Of a stretch of 64,000 nucleotides of DNA, positions 63,358 to 64,000 are shown piece after piece. The stretch lies in assembly GCA_900753715.1 (NCBI GenBank), contig CAAEAE010000190.1, forward strand, positions 16,104-80,103. The letters run 5' to 3'. This DNA is from an uncultured Roseburia sp. (GTDB lineage: Bacteria > Bacillota_A > Clostridia > Lachnospirales > Lachnospiraceae). The stretch's first letter is position 1; the number at the start of each line of letters is the position of its first letter. The notes beneath the pieces are model-generated. The model saw only the letters and a list, made by a program, of their open reading frames with translations. It did no database searches and was not told the origin of the DNA. The translations under genes and the position numbers were made by a program.

Positions 63358-64000
63358 ATGTTAAACCAGTTTTCAAGAACACAGTTATTAATAGGAGAAG
63401 AGGGAATAAACCGTTTAAAAGGGGCAAAGGTTGCCGTATTTGGAATCGGCGGCGTTGGTGGTTACGTCTGTGAGGCGTTAGTGCGAAGCGGTGTGGGTGC
63501 GTTTGACCTGATTGACGATGACAAGGTCTGTCTGACAAACTTAAACCGCCAGATTATCGCCACACGCAAGACCATTGGAAAATACAAGGTGGATGTGATG
63601 AAGGAGCGGATTTTGGATATCAACCCGGATGCCGATGTGCAGGTGCACAAGTGCTTCTTTCTGCCGGAAAATGCAGCGGATTTTCCATTTGAAGAGTACG
63701 ATTACATTGTGGATGCCGTCGATACTGTGACAGCAAAGATTTCGCTTGTCATGAAGGCAAAAGAGCTTAACATTCCGATTATCAGCAGCATGGGAGCCGG
63801 AAATAAGCTCGATGCCAGCCTTTTTAAGGTGGCAGATATCTATCAGACGAAGGTCTGCCCGCTCGCAAAGGTGATGCGCCGGGAATTAAAAAAACGCGGC
63901 GTGAAGAAATTAAAGGTAGTTTATTCAGAAGAAATTCCCACAAGACCTATAGAAGATATGGCAATTAGCTGCAGGACGAACTGTATATGCCCTCCGGGTG
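63358..64000 (+). CDS. tcdA: tRNA threonylcarbamoyladenosine dehydratase TcdA (ThiF/E1-like), 3' end outside window
   Basis: The frame is open from ATG 63358 to the window edge (214 codons), so it was cut off, not broken. It starts MLNQFSRTQLLIGEEGINRL and has the nucleotide loop VFGIGGVGGYVCEALVRSG, DDDKVCLTNLNRQIIAT, VDAVDTVTAKISL, and SSMGAGNKLDASLF, all typical of TcdA, which cyclises t6A37 in tRNAs to ct6A. AGGAGAG lies five bases before the ATG. The C-terminus is missing here. Confidence 0.93.
   Translation, partial: MLNQFSRTQLLIGEEGINRLKGAKVAVFGIGGVGGYVCEALVRSGVGAFDLIDDDKVCLTNLNRQIIATRKTIGKYKVDVMKERILDINPDADVQVHKCFFLPENAADFPFEEYDYIVDAVDTVTAKISLVMKAKELNIPIISSMGAGNKLDASLFKVADIYQTKVCPLAKVMRRELKKRGVKKLKVVYSEEIPTRPIEDMAISCRTNCICPPG

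Overview
The window looks like a chromosomal segment of a spore-forming, probably flagellated, Gram-positive anaerobe of the Lachnospiraceae (Roseburia/Agathobacter-like). This is inferred from gene content, not from a marker gene. It carries a GerA-type germinant receptor operon, spoIIR, a SCIFF peptide with its radical SAM maturase next to a fused secDF, hemZ, a serS T-box, a glmS ribozyme, strong AGGAGG-type ribosome binding sites and many Rho-independent terminators. Almost all genes lie on the + strand. I see no prophage, insertion sequence, CRISPR array, rRNA or tRNA.

Layout. 1-5056: two glycoside hydrolase family 2 beta-galactosidases, the first cut by the window edge. 5203-9510: rarA, a class I aminotransferase, and a sugar isomerase/ThuA pair. 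9621-10265 (minus): an unknown gene behind a convincing flagellar-type (sigma-D/sigma-28) promoter. 10451-12018: ispE and an FCD-type GntR regulator. 12124-16359: gerA operon and spoIIR. 16452-21425: DUF1934 protein, a membrane-anchored unknown, a trigger-factor-like lipoprotein, asnS and an aldose epimerase. 21483-25808: TIGR04086 membrane protein, SCIFF precursor (47 aa, absent from ordinary gene calls), its maturase, and secDF. 25870-29439: DUF1294, glyA, a CgeB-type glycosyltransferase and small membrane proteins. 29538-35318: a secreted 1926-residue multi-Ig protein.

35319-37143 is serS with a long T-box leader. 37205-46441 holds a cyclophilin, a GNAT protein and the relA / MBL hydrolase / hemZ / hisS / aspS block. 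46499-49498 is a lipoprotein-MBOAT-DHHW set that probably acylates an exported polymer. 49625-51832 is an Rrf2 regulator with nifS-like and nifU-like Fe-S genes. 52086-53521 is an ECF-like sigma factor with a membrane partner. 53585-54072 is a frame-broken chemoreceptor-like remnant. Then come ilvE, the glmS ribozyme with glmS, a gene cut off at its 3' end by convergent material, a GNAT gene, two PLP sulfur-amino-acid enzymes behind a LysR-type palindrome, larE, an HD hydrolase and the start of tcdA.

The less ordinary points are: the SCIFF locus with hairpins between precursor and maturase; the sigma-D-driven unknown gene; the 3'-truncated SpoIID-like gene; the start-less frame after the PatB gene reached through a slippery A_AAA_AAT; a dispersed hairpin repeat at two loci, both directly after terminator T-runs; a second structured segment in the serS leader; and the giant surface protein. 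I found no clear candidate for a wholly new defence or mobile system. Calls rest on reading the sequence and remembered family features; no search was run.
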